64,000 nt of DNA from Pleodorina starrii (GCA_030267565.1 BRXU01000001.1:2604001-2668000); one strand, 5' to 3'. Shown: positions 12,809-35,094, numbered from the stretch's first letter. Notes: a model not told the origin generated them from the letters alone. Translations and numbers: made by a program.

Positions 12809-15329
12809 GTCATCGCCTGCAGCTCCTGCTGTGATAGCGACATGAGCAGGTTCGCGTGCGGCTGCTGCTGTCGGTGCAGGTGGTGCGGCAGCCCTTGTAG
12901 CTGCAGCACCTGTTGCTGCTGCTGCAGCTGCAGCTGCTGCTGCTGCCGGATCGCCAGCATCATCTGTTGCTGCTGTTGCTGGTTTCGGAGCTCCTGCAGC
13001 AACACGGGGTGCGTGGGCACCGGCGCGGGCGGAGCAGCCGCTGCGCCCACAGCAGTGATGGTTGCGGTGAGTGGGTGGTGCTGGCCGCCGGGGCCACCCG
13101 GCGGTGGCAGCAGCACGGGCGGCAGCGGCGAGCAGCCCTCCGCGACGTTGCGCGGGGCGGTACCGGCCGGTGGCGCCATGCGGGCGAAGTGGACCAGGGC
13201 TAAGGGTAGGTACACGTGGGAGACCTGCTTCTTGGCATCTGGGGGACATGCGTGCGTGTGGGGGACGCCACACGTGCACACACGGGGGCGACGAGGGGGA
13301 CAGGGGCAGGGGCAGGGAACGGGTGATGAGGGCGAGGCACGGGCGGTGAGGCAGGAGTACTGGGGAGGGTACGGGGGGGGGGGGTATCCGCGGATAGGAG
13401 AGGGCGGGCGAAGGCCTGGGGCGGCAACAAAGGAGCGCGGGCCGTGTCCTGCGGGAACCGTGCGCGTGTGTGTTTCAGGTCTCTTCAGGTCTCCCAGGGG
13501 GTCAAAGTCTCCCAAGGGTTCAAGTCCCCCAAGTCTTCCAAGTCTCCCAAGGTTGAAAGGGTTCAAAGGATTCAGACCCAGTTCGGCCCCAGTCCCGAGA
13601 TGAATGCGCCGCGCCTCACGAAGGGGAAGGGAGCTATCCCCGCGTGTTGCATTTCCCCTGCCCTTGCCCTCAATGCTACCCGCCGTGCACCGCGGGCCCC
13701 CCGCATGCGCCCACCACCCAGCGCCCACCTGCATGGTACTTGAGCGTGAATATGCCGGTGCGCGGGTCGAAGCCGACCACGGTGGCCGGCCGCCAGGCGC
13801 CGATTGTGCGCTTGGGCTCCTGCAGCCGCTGGCAAGGCGGCGGCGGCACGGTGGGCGCGGGCCCGTCAGGCGCCGTGTCCCACCAGAACACACTCAGCTG
13901 CTTTCGCTTCAGGGCCTCGCCGCCCATGTGAAGTGCCGCGGCGCGGAGCCACGCCGGCAGCGGCACCTGCAGGACAAGAGGAGCGCCGGGTAGGCGACAG
14001 GGAGTTGCGCGGGGAAGGGAGAGGCGATGCGGGGTGGGTGCCGTAGTTGTGGGAATGGGCGTCGCAGCTCACAGGGCGTTTCGGGGCCTACGTGAAGGCC
14101 CGACGGCGGCGGCGGCCTTTGGGGATGTTGGGGAGCCCGTGCAACGGCGGCCTGGGGGGATACCGGTAGCGTAAGAAAGTTGATATCGCAGCGATGGCGG
14201 CGCGCAGACGCGAACCGGGGCTCCACACGCTGATGGAGTGGCGGATCAGCCGCGCGGCTGATTCACAGCATGATGTGCGAATCCGGACTTCTCCGCGCGG
14301 AGTGCAACTCCGACGCCACTGGGATGCCTCAGGTAGCGGCAAACCCTAGCTATGACAAATGCCCTGAGGTGTGTGTGCATGTCAACACAGCGCTTATTGG
14401 GCATGCATAGGGGAGCTTGCTAGATTTGGTTACTAGACGCATGTGACAAGCTGTGAGGCACGTGTACCGTAAGAGGCACGTGTACCGTAGAGGTCAGCCA
14501 AATGCATCAAGCCAAGTTCGTTGCGGCGCAGGCGTGTAATATAGTGTTTTCGTGAGAACGAAAAAACCTTTTTGGTGGGGTGCTCACCAGGTAATCTGCG
14601 GCGGGCTGTCGCACCCAGAGGCGTTCCAGTGACGCGCTGCCAAGAGAGGTGTGCATGCACCAGTCGTGCAGCGACATCACGCGACCTGCAATACCAGACA
14701 TAGTTTTGAATAATTATATATTAGAATTAGCACATGGAAAATGGATGCGCGCGGATAATTGCTTGGCACGTGAACCATCTATAAACACCTGGCCTCGACA
14801 ACATCAGCGACTTGCACGGATGATGTGAAGTGAACCACATAAACATGAATAAGTTTCCACACTATGATTATGATTGCCCCGTGGGCCACACGAAGTATAG
14901 ATATTCAGTTCGCATGGCTCGCCCGCCCTTACCTCCGTCCCGAAAGAGGACGGTCATCGGCCTTGTCGCACAAGCCGCACACCCGCACATGACCATAATA
15001 CTCGATGCCGATGCGGTGCAACATCCGAGAACTCGGCACGACGACCTGTTATCGCAGAGAGTCAGCCGGGCGGCGGGCCACAGTTTAATGCATATTAAGC
15101 TTCCTGCCAGAACAAAAAAGTTTTTCACTTAACGCTCAGAGCATTCCTGAAATCTGTCGGCTTTCGCCGAAGAAGCGCGCCCACGAAAGGCTTCAGGCTG
15201 CCTAAGAGGCTAAGCCTTTAATCAAGTGCCTTACCCGTTGAGAACGAGCTCGACCTGAGCCGGCAGACGCTCAGCGCCCTGGATCAGGCCAGTCAACGCC
15301 GCGGAACCCTTGTCCGGCAGCACTTTCAT
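10874..15329 (-). CDS. Gln-rich putative chromatin protein with SAND-like and Tudor-like domains
   Basis: Six exons (15329-15235, 15045-14933, 14685-14588, 13966-13729, 13238-11928, 11514-10874) join with matching phases (2,1,0,1,1) to 831 residues. Exons 1-3 give a compact domain with C-G-C-x2-C, then MSLHDWCMHTSLGS and a WVRQP strand. That order resembles SAND-type folds such as volvocine RegA-related (VARL) proteins; the assignment is inferred. A Trp-rich segment and a Tudor-like module follow (WRPATVVGFDPRTG ... YLPLALVHF), completed across the exon 4/5 junction. The rest is low complexity: a run of about 23 Gln, Ala- and Ser-rich parts, and a possible nuclear signal PPKRAKL. The N-terminus may extend further, since exon 1 has an upstream acceptor-like TTTAG. 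Confidence 0.6.
12738..12808 (-). repeat. CAG/CAA tract encoding about 23 glutamines
   Basis: On the minus strand, mixed CAG and CAA codons encode an uninterrupted Gln run within exon 5 of the Gln-rich protein. Shorter Gln runs flank it on both sides. The mixture of both codons suggests selection on the protein as well as repeat slippage. Confidence 0.9.
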
Positions 15330-15336
15330 TTGGGCG

Positions 15337-17436
15337 CTAAACAAGGGCCGCTTCACGGGCCAGGTTCAGATGTACGTGTCAGTAGGCTTGCAGAAATGGC
15401 GACCGCGACCATCTGCGCGCAAGTTAAACGCCCTTCAGACGGGGTACCAGAATACGTTTTACCGCAAGATGCCAATTTGATACCGATGGACAATATTTAA
15501 CATGCGAGTATTTAGGGAATTGGCAAGTATGGTAACAATTATGGATCTGTGATAAAGGCAGTGTTAAGACATCCAGAAGCTCACCAACTTCAAGCTACGA
15601 GTGGTGGCTTTGATTTATTGAGTCATACAGGATATGTAAAGTTATAAAGTTATGGCAAATACAGTGGACAATGTAGGGTGAGGCCAACAATAATTTACGG
15701 CGGGCCTGCGGCGGGTAGCATAATTAGACCGTATTAACGCACCTCAACCGTTATAGTCGACGCACCTTTATTCCGTAATATGGCACCACCCACAGGAATA
15801 TGCCAACAGGAATAAACTTCCAATTTTAGGCTTATTGCTACGCGTGGCTTCAGTTACTGTGGCAGCTTGTTAAGCAAGCCCTAGCCCGTTGATGCCCCCC
15901 TGGCTCTTGCACAATTGCACTGTAAATTGAGACATCCCAAGTAGGTTAAATTACGTTTTGCAATCTCTGTACATCTAAAAACGTGTTACTGTATTTTTGA
16001 TGCTCTTTTTCTGTCGTACGCCGCGACTTATAATGGGGGCGCCACTCTCAAGCCCAGCGCATAAAATCTATTACCAAACCAATGCTGTGACATGTTTACT
16101 CCTTGCAATTGAGGTGAACAACCGAATACTGCCACACTTGCGTAGCGTCAGAAACGGCCTAGGAGGGTCTAGGGCTGCTCAAAACCCTTGCTCTCAATTT
16201 TGTATAAAATTGCACTACATAACCAGCACCACATTCCTTCCTGCACTTGTGCTGTTGAAACGCGTCAAAGCTGCATGGGTCTGAACCCCAGGTGTTCGAA
16301 CAGCGCACAGGGCCCGAAGCACCCCAGCCGCCCAGCGTGCGCGCCCAAGGCAGGCTGACAGACTATATTTAAGCGCTGCATGCCTACATCGTGCGTTGCT
16401 CAACCTATCTTGCTTGCGCAGATTATTACTTCAGCTGTGCGAGGTGCGACCGTTGGCGAACGTTCTAGCCGTTTCGGTCACGTGACACCCGCGTACAACA
16501 GTGACGGCGGGACCCTCGGCGTCATGTCTACAGTGTGCTACGAGGCCGTGCCACCCTACTGCCAAGTACGATTTGCATGCTCCTCGATGGCGCTCATTTT
16601 ACTCGAAAAGGCACGGACGACGGACACATCATTTCATTCCATGTACTTACCCGAATCCAGAAACGGTGCAACACACCCGCACTCGCCACCCCGCCGGCGT
16701 TCCCCAGCGCGCCGCGCTAGAGACCCAATCGGGCGCCACACCACAAACGTCGCAGCGCCATCCGCGCCCCTGTGCTGCGGTATGCTGCAGCTTTGACAAA
16801 AGGGTCGTGTGTCACCGCCTCCAGCGCCATGCCTCAATCGCCCTGTACCCTGCCCGCTGCCCCATGCCCCTCCATCCCTACCCCAGACACCATGGCCGGC
16901 AGGCGCCCACCTGCCCAGGCCCCATCGTCCCCCCATCCCCCTTTTTGAATCCGCACGCGCCCCCCGATCTCGCCACAAGAAAGAAATCTGCTTTCGAAAA
17001 GCTGTGCCCCGGCCAGCCCATGGCTTCCGGATTTCCGGCGGCGGCAGCACCGATGCCCAAACCTGCCAAGCTGGATGCTGCGCGTGCGATGCCGCAATGC
17101 GATGCCGCATGCGTCGTACAGTACCCACAGCGCTGCACGCTGCAAAGTACGAATACAGTACAAACGGGAGGTGTCCGTTTTGCGCTCTGGCGGGTGGGGC
17201 GCATGTGGAGCGACATCGAGTAGAGCGATGTCTGCCGCACCCCAACATCCCCACCCCCTGCCCCCGCCTGTGTTCACCGCCGCCGCCACCCGCAACGCGC
17301 AAATTCGGCCAGTATTCCGGCCAGCAGGTCGCAGGACCTGCCGCAGTGCGGCCACGAACGCTACGTGCATTGCAAGACACGCATAATCATTGTAACACAC
17401 AAGGAAACGCGCGCCCTGCAGCTCCTACGGCGCGCG
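15337..17436. other. Gene-poor AT-richer region
   Basis: From about 14.7 to 16.4 kb, GC drops well below that of the neighbouring genes, apart from the short exons at 14.9-15.3 kb. Open frames here are short. The longer frames at 16.5-17.6 kb on both strands lack recognisable domains and do not splice into a model. The stretch should hold the promoter of the Gln-rich gene and the 3' UTR of the TCAIM-like gene that ends at 17437. I see nothing else I can support. Confidence 0.45.
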
Positions 17437-17861
17437 TCAGAGTTGGCAGTTGTGCGCAATCTCGATGCAGGAGCCGTCGGTCGCCAGGCGGTTGGCGAAG
17501 CCGATGCGTAGTGTGCAGCCCTCCAGCAGCGGCATCAGCGCCGCCGCCTGGTCCAGCAGAAGGACGCAGGCGCGGCGAAAGTCGTCCGGAGCGACCCGCG
17601 GGTCACGAGTGAGGCTCCGCAGCCGCAGCCGCTGCCGGGTCTGCAGACGGGCGGGCGGGCGGGCGGGAAGAAGGGAAGAAGGGAGGAAGGGAGGGAGGAA
17701 GGGAGGGAGAGGAATAGGAATGGGGTCGCAGAGGTGGGACGGAGGCGATACGTTGGCGGATACGGACCCAGGACCCTGCAATGATGTACCATGCATACCT
17801 GCTTCCGTTTGAGACAGGTAAGATCCGTCTGGCCGTTGGGAGTGCAAAGATGGCGATGATG

Positions 17862-17921
<60 letters not shown>

Positions 17922-20830
17922 GGAGCCACCTCCCGCGGAGGTGTTTGCGGTGTCTCGGGCGGGAGTCCTCGCGCACCCCCTGGAGCCTGCCCTGCCCTGC
18001 CCTGCCCTGGAAGACACCGCCCCGGGTCACACGACACCGCCCCCGGGACCCCCCAACACGCACGCACACACACCGCCACCGGCGCCACCCGCACCACCGC
18101 CCCCGGTCCACCACCCCAGAACAATTACAATTACATACACAGTTACATACACATACAGCTCATTTTCCTAACACCGGTACCTTGTCGCAGAGCTCCTGGA
18201 GCTGCCCCTCCAGGTGCCGCTGCGCCCGCACCGCCACCTGAGCCGCACCGCCCAGCTGGGCCACGCCCGCATACACGGCCCCCGCGGACGCGTCCGTGGA
18301 GACGGTGATGACGCCCGGGGTGGTGACATCCAGTCGACAGGGCGGCTGGTCTGGTGCCTGGTCCGGCGCGACAGGCCGGCCCGGGAGAGGATTGCCGGGC
18401 GGGGATTGCCAGGGGGAGACGGTCGCAGGGAGGGAGGCGGGAACTTGGATTTCGCGGACACGAGCGACCGACACTGTCCGGGGAGCCTCGTGAATTATCA
18501 GCATCAGCAAGTGTATGTGTGTCGAGACGGGGTCGTTACGGTTGGCGGTTGGCGGCTCGCTGGCGGGGCCGGGCGTCGGAACCTGATTGAATGTCGCGCC
18601 GCATTCCCAAAATCGAAAGGATTCGGAAAAACAAAGACGTCACGTAGCGCTGTAGCGTGCCTGAGCTGATCGCACCCCGCGCCGCGAGCAAGGCCGGCCC
18701 ATTTCCGCACACGCACGCGCACGACGCCGGGCGGGAGGGCGAAACTAGCGCCCACCATTCCGCCCGCCCACCATTCCGCCTGCCGACCGCCCCGCCCACC
18801 CTGTCCCTCCACCTCCGCCGCCCACCTGCCCTGCCGGAACCGGCGGCACGCCGCAAATCGACACGTCGCGGAACGCGCCGCCGCCCAGCGGCCCCCTCGC
18901 CGCCGCCGCCGCCGCGAGCCGCTCCAGAAACTCCCTGTACGACGGCTCGGTGAGATTGCCGTACGATGTGAAGACCTGCGCCACGCCCACCGCCCGCGCC
19001 ACCTGCGCCTCCAGGCTACGTAGGCCCTGCGGCGCAGAGACACCGCACGCACACAACATACAAAACAAAGTCATTGACCGGGGCCTCCTCCTCCCCCCTT
19101 CTACCGCCCCTGCGACCGCATTCCTGCCCTGCGCCGCACGTCGCAGGCTGGAATGCGCGCGCAAGGCCCCCCCGACCAGCTGACCCGTGGGTCACTCGAC
19201 CAGCCTAAAACCATACAAAACCACCCCTAAAACCCTAAAACCCTCACCTGGATGTTTCTTCGCTGCTGTAGCGCGAAATCCATGTCCACTCCGGTCAGGA
19301 AGGCGGCCCAGGTGTCGTCAGGCTCCGAGGGGGAGAGGCACAGGTGACCCAGACGGTCCAGACCCAGCCTGGGAGGGCGAGGGGGTGGCACCGTGACACC
19401 GCCGCCCGTGACGCCCCCCCGGTCCACCTGTCCCACTCGGCCCTTATCCCATCTCTCCCACTTTCGCTGCATTCTCAGTCTGTACTCCGCATACCGTACT
19501 GGGCATTGCACCGCACCCACCTGTCCCCCCCGAGGACGATGTGGCAGCCCTGCAGCCGCAGCCCCGGCTCCGAAACCACCACTCGCGTCAACCGCTCCAG
19601 GAGGGCCACCTGGGCAGCGGGCGGGAGCTGCTTGTCGGCGAAGCTCACCATCGCCTGTTCGCGGCGACCACCACCACCACCACCACCACCACCACCACCA
19701 CCGGGGGAAAAAAGAAAATATCGCAGCGGAGAAGGAGACGGGGGGAGGGGCGCAGGTCAGAAAGATGCCACAGCAAAGGGAGGGAGACGGCGGGTGGCGG
19801 GGCGTAAATTTTGACAAGTCTGAAGGGCTGGAAAAAGGCGGGGGCGGGGCTGAGAGAGAGGCAAATGCGGCCGTGGTATTGGTATTGGTCGGAGCAACTG
19901 CTTCCAAACCACCACAACGCTGACGTACTGTACGGCAGCAGCCATCCAGCAAACACTGTACGACGCGCATGCCGGTATCACTACCTGGTGGTGCAGCCGC
20001 AGCGCGCCGCGGAGGTTGGCCACTCGCACCGCGGGGTCGGAGGGGCGAGCAGCTTCCGCCTGCTTCCGTCGGGGGGCAGCGCGGGGAGGCGTGTGAGCCG
20101 CATGGGCGACGTGAGACGGTGTGCGGTGTGCGGATGTGAGTCGCGGGGCACCAGCGTGTGGTCGTGACCGGAGGTTTCATTTGAAAAACACCAAATCCAG
20201 AAATCCAGAATTCACAGCCGAAAGAGCCCGTGAGCCGCTGAACTGACATCGTCTGGTCTGGTCCCCAAAACAGCGGCCTCGGCCCCCTCCAACCCTTCCT
20301 TCCTTCCCTCGTGCGGCCCGGAACCAAGCCGCACCGCGCCACACCACCCACCCTCCCCGCACCTGTCGCAGCGCCTCCACCGCCTCCGGCAGAAACGCGG
20401 CCAGGCTCAGCGGCGCGCCCTCCCCCTCCGCCTCCGCCTCCCCCAGGCCGCCCCCCTCCTCTGCCTCGCGGCCGCTGGTGGCTAGCCCACACGCCGCCAG
20501 CAGCTTCACCAAGGCCTTGCGGGTGGGTGCCGACAGCTCCTTGGCACCTGCACCGGCCCCGTCACGTTTGCGGTTGTTACAGTGGAACCCGATCCGGGTC
20601 GAGCGCGCATCAGGCCCTCAGTACGGCACCAAGCGCGCGGGTGCGAGGTGGTAGCAGGTCGGGTCGCTCGCCGCCCCGTCCCGCCTCTACCGGGACAGAG
20701 ACGGGACGGGACGGGACAGGAAAGAGAGGTGCGGAGCCGCACGTCCCCCGCCTCGCCCATCCATGGCAACCAAGCGCGTGTCTCCGCCCTCACGCCGCCC
20801 CCGCTTCTCTGAGCCATGCGCTTGCAACAC

Positions 20831-20861
<31 letters not shown>

Positions 20862-23721
20862 CGCTCTCGCCCTCCCCGCCCGCTTTCCTGCAGCCCCAGG
20901 CCCCCCAGGCCCCTGCCTCCCCACGCAGCCCCCCGCCTCTGACATCGACCTGAGGGTTGAGGGGTTGACGGTTGAAATGGAACTGCGCCGCAACTGAGTG
21001 GCTGGGTTGGGTTGGGTGATACAAACTACGAGCCTGAGCCTGGGTTTGGGTTTTAGGGGCTGGAGGTAGTGAAGAAGAAAGCTGCAGCGGTGGGTGGGTG
21101 GGTGGGTGGCGGGGGGCGGGATCAGCCGGAAACCGACGGCCGCGAACCCGCGTCTCACCGGGTGGGCTGATGGCCGGAGGCGGCAACATGACCCGCACCA
21201 GATGCAGACCCTCCAGGACTTCAGATGCCTCGGGGCCACCGCCGCATTCGTCCTCGGCCGCCGCAACGGTTACGCCAGCGGCGGCCGTGCCTGGCGTCGG
21301 AGTCGCCGCCGCCGTTGGCGGTCGGCCGCCCGGGGGCGGCCTCACCGGCGGCATGGCGGGGCCAGGCGCCCGGAAGGCCCCGGCGACCTCGTCCTCCTCC
21401 TTCTCCTCCGGAGGAGGACCTTCCGGCGGTGGCAGCGGCGAGGGCGCCTCTCGGAGGTAGAAGGCGAAGCGGTACGGCAACCGCGCGGCGGGGGACCGCG
21501 AGTCGCCTCCGCGCGCCAGCTGCACGTACTCTTGGAGCAGCTTGAAGGACCGCTCGTTCTCCTCCTGGGGAATTGGGTTACAGTTGGTGACGGTTGGTGA
21601 CGGTTGGGTTGCAGTTGGGTTGGGTTGTTTAGGGTTGGGTTTGGGTGACGCCGGGCCACTCAGCACTCCCCTCCCTCCCCTGCCCTCCCCTCCCTCCCTG
21701 GAGACCTAGATCGAAACCGCCACCCCACCTGCCCGGTCCGGCGCGGGCCCTCCCTCGACCAGGGCCAGGGCCTTCAGGGAGGCCTCCAGGGAGGACGAAG
21801 AGGAGGCGGTGGTGGCGGAGGTGGAGGGCTAGGTGGTGGTGGAGGTGGAGGAGGAGATTGAGGTGAAGGGAAGCCAGCTAGTACCGCTGGACCCACCCAC
21901 CCACCCACTGCTCTCCAACGTCGTTAACCTGGTCCGTGCGTTCAACGCCGCCTCATTTCCATCGCTGCCATTTCGCTCCTATTACCCACCCACCCACCCA
22001 CCCACCCACCCACCCACCCACCCACCCACCCACCCACCCACCCACCCAGCCACCCACCCACCCAGCCACCCACCCAGCCACCCACCCACCCAGCCACCCA
22101 CCCACCCAGCCACCCACCCACCTTGGCCAGTGGCAGGTCATGGAAGAGGTCCGGGTGCACCCGCTTGTACAGCAGCCGCAGCGCGGCACGCAGAGGCAGA
22201 ACCCCCCGGCCGTCCCCGCCGCCACCACCACCACCACCATTGCCGCCGCCACCGCCATTGCCACCGCTGCTGCCGCCAGCCCCATCACCAGCGCGGTCGC
22301 TCTCGCGCCGCCGCGCCCCCGCGGTGCCGCTGGAGTAGGCGGCGGCACCGCTGCCGCTGCCGCCGCTGCCGCCACCGCTACTGCCACCGCGTTGCCGTTG
22401 CGGCGCCCGTGTGCCGCAAGTTACACGCACGCTTGGTGCCGGTAGCCAGTAGGTTTGGGACTGGTGGGCCGCAAGCTGCTGCTGCGGCTGCTGCTGCTGC
22501 TGCTGTTGTTGTTGTTGCTGTGGGCGGTGGTGCATGAGGCCATCCGTGTGGAGGGCCCTCCCCAGGGAAGCAAGTCCACTAGCAGCAGGACACCCACCGC
22601 GGGGCGACTGTGCCAGTCGCCGACTGAATCCGGTGGGATTCCAAATGGATGGAGGTCCTGGATGACCGGCCGCCGCCGCCGCCGCTGGTGCTGCTGCTGC
22701 TGCTGATGATGATGATAATGATGATATTGATGATGATGACGAAGCTGGTGCTGCGGCAGCGGTGGCGGCGGTGAAGGTAGAGGTGGCAGCTGCGGCGGCG
22801 GAGGGCGTTTCACAGCAGCTGGCGGCATGCGGTGATGCAGGGCGGCCGTGTTGGCGCCAGCCGCCCTGCCCGCCTTTCTGTGCTGCGGAGTGGGCTGCGC
22901 TGCTGGGGCCAAGATGGCCGGTGCTGCTGGTGCTGGTGCTGGCGCAAGCAGCGGCTGCATCGCTGGTGCTACTGCTGCTGCGGCGGCAGCAACCGCCGCT
23001 GCTGCTGCTCGCCATGCTGCTGCCATTGCCACTGCTACATCCACGGCGGCAGCCGCGGCTGCAGCCACAGCCACTGCTGCTGCTGCTGCTGCACAAGCCG
23101 GAGAAGCGTTTGAAATCGGCCGACGAAACCAATCCGCCCCTGGCGGTGGCGCCGGCGCTTGCGGCGGAGAGTCCAACCGCATGCGAAGCCCCGAGAGCTC
23201 GGCGCAACCCCTCAAATACGGGCAACCATCCTGCAGGAGGTGGTGGTGGGGGAAGTGGTGGTGGGGGTGGGTGTGCACAAGGGAGACGGCCGGCCACGGT
23301 CCCACAGGGGCGAGCTGGGGATTTGTTTGGATGGGTCCCCATGCCCTGACGGCGCCCGCAGTGGCCAGAAAGGGGCCAGTGCGTTGGTGGGGCCTACACC
23401 GACAGGGCTTACGAGGGTTGTTGGTGCATACGCTGCAAAACAACAAAAAAAACTGTGAGTGCAATGGGTCTTTGCACCGGCGCAGCGCCGTATCGTGCTG
23501 CGTCCGGTACAGAGCACTGTGCGGCCCTGTCGGGCACTTGAGACGCAACTTCGCGCAACTTCGTGAAAGCGGAGACTTTCGCGCAGCTTCGCTGCCTTTC
23601 GACCTGCCAGGTCCGCAGGGTTCCGGGGAAAGGGCGCTCTAATTCTTTTTCCCTCGTTGGAAGGGGACGCCAACCACCCCCGCCACTGTCGGTTTCGACA
23701 CACGGCACGACACATCGACAA
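17437..23721 (-). CDS. TCAIM-like protein (DUF4460/DUF4461 type), probably mitochondrial
   Basis: Ten exons (23721-23478, 23230-22122, 21564-21159, 20547-20363, 20059-19985, 19654-19521, 19368-19248, 19026-18826, about 18357-18181, 17640-17437) join in phase to about 951 residues. The N-terminus is basic and presequence-like. After a long Ser/Gln/Gly-rich insert comes LYKRVHPDLFHDLPLAK, spliced directly to EENERSFKLLQEYV; this is the signature of the domain found in human TCAIM, where VHPD and NE-S-LK-L are conserved. The C-terminal half (HIVLGGDRLG, DTWAAFLTGVD, HLEGQLQELCDK, CTLRIGFANRLATDG) matches the second family domain in layout. Function is unknown; the animal homologue is mitochondrial. 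A start at 23342 without the first intron is also open, but the pyrimidine-rich tract before 23230 favours splicing. Confidence 0.65.
17863..17918. repeat. CA dinucleotide microsatellite
   Basis: About 28 CA units lie in the intron between the last two coding exons of the TCAIM-like gene. Confidence 0.95.
19225..19244. repeat. Telomere-like CCCTAAAA repeats at an intron 5' end
   Basis: Two and a half units of the Chlamydomonas telomere motif are present. On the gene's sense (minus) strand they read TTTTAGGG and begin four bases into the intron that follows the exon ending at 19248. Confidence 0.85.
21985..22121. repeat. CCCA minisatellite abutting a splice donor
   Basis: About 137 bp of CCCA units with occasional AGCC interruptions fill the start of a TCAIM-like gene intron. 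On the sense strand the splice donor GTGGGT is itself the first repeat unit, so the repeat has expanded right up to the exon edge. Confidence 0.9.
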
Positions 23722-23952
23722 TGTGAGGGACCCTTGTGATGACCTTACCTAAGATTTTCGGCTGGTAAAATGAAGACGCCTCTACTTGCGCCCAGGCGGA
23801 TGGCCAAAAGCCAGTCGTGCCCATGACGGGTAACCGTCTTCCTCCTGAAAACATTTGAGCGGGACATCTGCAAGCTTTCCATGCAGATGTGGGGTTGCGC
23901 GCAATGTGTGGGGTTTGCCGTGACAATATTGTGGGTTTCGGAGCTTCCTCCG

Positions 23953-23987
23953 TTCTCGGTTGTTCCAGGCTTTTCTGCCTATATATT
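23953..23987 (+). promoter_or_regulatory. Heat-shock elements plus TATA box for HSP110 gene
   Basis: TTC triplets start at 23953, 23963 and 23973, exactly 10 bp apart on one face of the helix; this is the spacing of a step-type heat-shock element. TATATATT begins at 23980, directly after. Additional TTCs lie just upstream. Placement about 200 bp before the HSP110 start codon matches the heat-shock-factor/TATA layout known for algal HSP70 genes. The gap up to the TCAIM-like start at 23721 would be a shared divergent promoter. Confidence 0.65.
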
Positions 23988-24181
23988 TTCATGAACCGCC
24001 AAGCAAAAAAGAGCTTGTGTCTTTATTGAAAGTATAGACCGCTCCGTTTGTCACGGGCTTGTGATTGGAATTCAGGGATTCCGTATCAACTCCCTAAGTT
24101 CAACTGACACACCAATTCCTGTTACGTGCGCACCGAATCGCGCCACTCTACTTTTAATCCTTGCAACCCAAATTCGTTGCA

Positions 24182-34115
<9,934 letters not shown>

Positions 34116-35094
34116 GGAGGAGGGGTGTGGGTCTTGCGCAGAGTTCTCAACCGTTCTCAACGACGAGCGCGGAGCATAGTAGGGGCAGGGCAGGGCATCG
34201 TAGTCGTGGGCAGCGGGTTGTGCAGGGCGTCGGAACAGTCGGGGGCTGTGTTGATTACATGGTAGGGCAGGAATGAATGGGCGGCGTGGGGGCCGCGCGG
34301 CTGGGCTTGTGCAAAGGTGTGGTAAGGCGGGACAGGCGAGGACGGGCGTTGGCGCTTCAAAGGGAACCAAACCAGTAATACGGCGGACAACATTGCGCGA
34401 GCAGGTGTGCGTTTGGGGGTTGGCGGCGTGGCGCCTGGATCGGATGGGATGGGACGGGATGCGCGGCCCGCTTTTGGGGCAGTCATATGGCATACGGCAG
34501 CGGCGGATCGGAAGGCGTGTGGGAGGGGGACGCGACGGACTTCGGCGGAAAAGCGGCGCTGTGGGAGCGGCGCTGTCGGATCGCAAGGCGCCGCTGCCTT
34601 GACCGATGGGCCGCTGCGCGGATGCGTCATAAGCGGGGAGTTGCCGCGGCGGTGTCAGTAAGTACAGTGCGTGGCGTGGCGCAGGGAGGTTTGGCGGCGA
34701 AGGCGAGGGCGTAGGGTCTTCGGGTTGGTTGGGCTTTGGTTGCGGCGGCGCCGCGTCGGCTGTTGTGCATCAAGGCGCGCCATTCAACTGTGTGGCAGCG
34801 TTCCTTCGCCGGCGGGAGGCGGCGGGGCATCGCGGCCGTTGCAGAACTCACGGCCTGTTGACTCACTGGCTCGTGCAGAGGTGTTACCTCGAGCCGCGAA
34901 ATAGGCCGCCCGTGTGGGGGGGACGTGGGACGTGGGGAGGGGGGCCTGCGTGGCCCCGTGGCAAGGAACCCTCTCCAAGACTCGGACTGAGGCACAAGAC
35001 CCGAGCAGCGATTCCGGTGGCTGACGAGTACCGATAGGTGCGACGCGGCCTGGCAGCGTCGCGGAAGCAAGGAAGGGCCGGAACGAGTTTCCAT
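34116..35094 (+). other. Probable HSP110 3' UTR
   Basis: The stretch runs from the stop codon to the first downstream TGTAA that I noticed. No domain-bearing frame is present. Confidence 0.45.

Noticed and set aside
14933..15045. Alternative frame of exon 2 of the Gln-rich gene (containing EYYGHVRVCGLCDKADD, FYVE-tail-like)
   Set aside because: It looks protein-like but its phases do not match the exon before (phase 2) or after (phase 1), whereas the chosen frame matches both.
16634..17380. 248-codon minus-strand ORF and the overlapping plus-strand ORF 16809-17612
   Set aside because: Both are open in a GC-rich stretch where frames stay open by chance, and neither has a domain.
19660..19705. 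Poly-Trp/poly-His frames over the ACC/GGT repeat
   Set aside because: Simple-sequence artefact in an intron of the TCAIM-like gene.
23560..23567. TTCGTGAA as a heat-shock element
   Set aside because: Only one head-to-head pair, about 600 bp from the HSP110 start and within the likely first exon of the TCAIM-like gene. The 23953-23975 array is much better.
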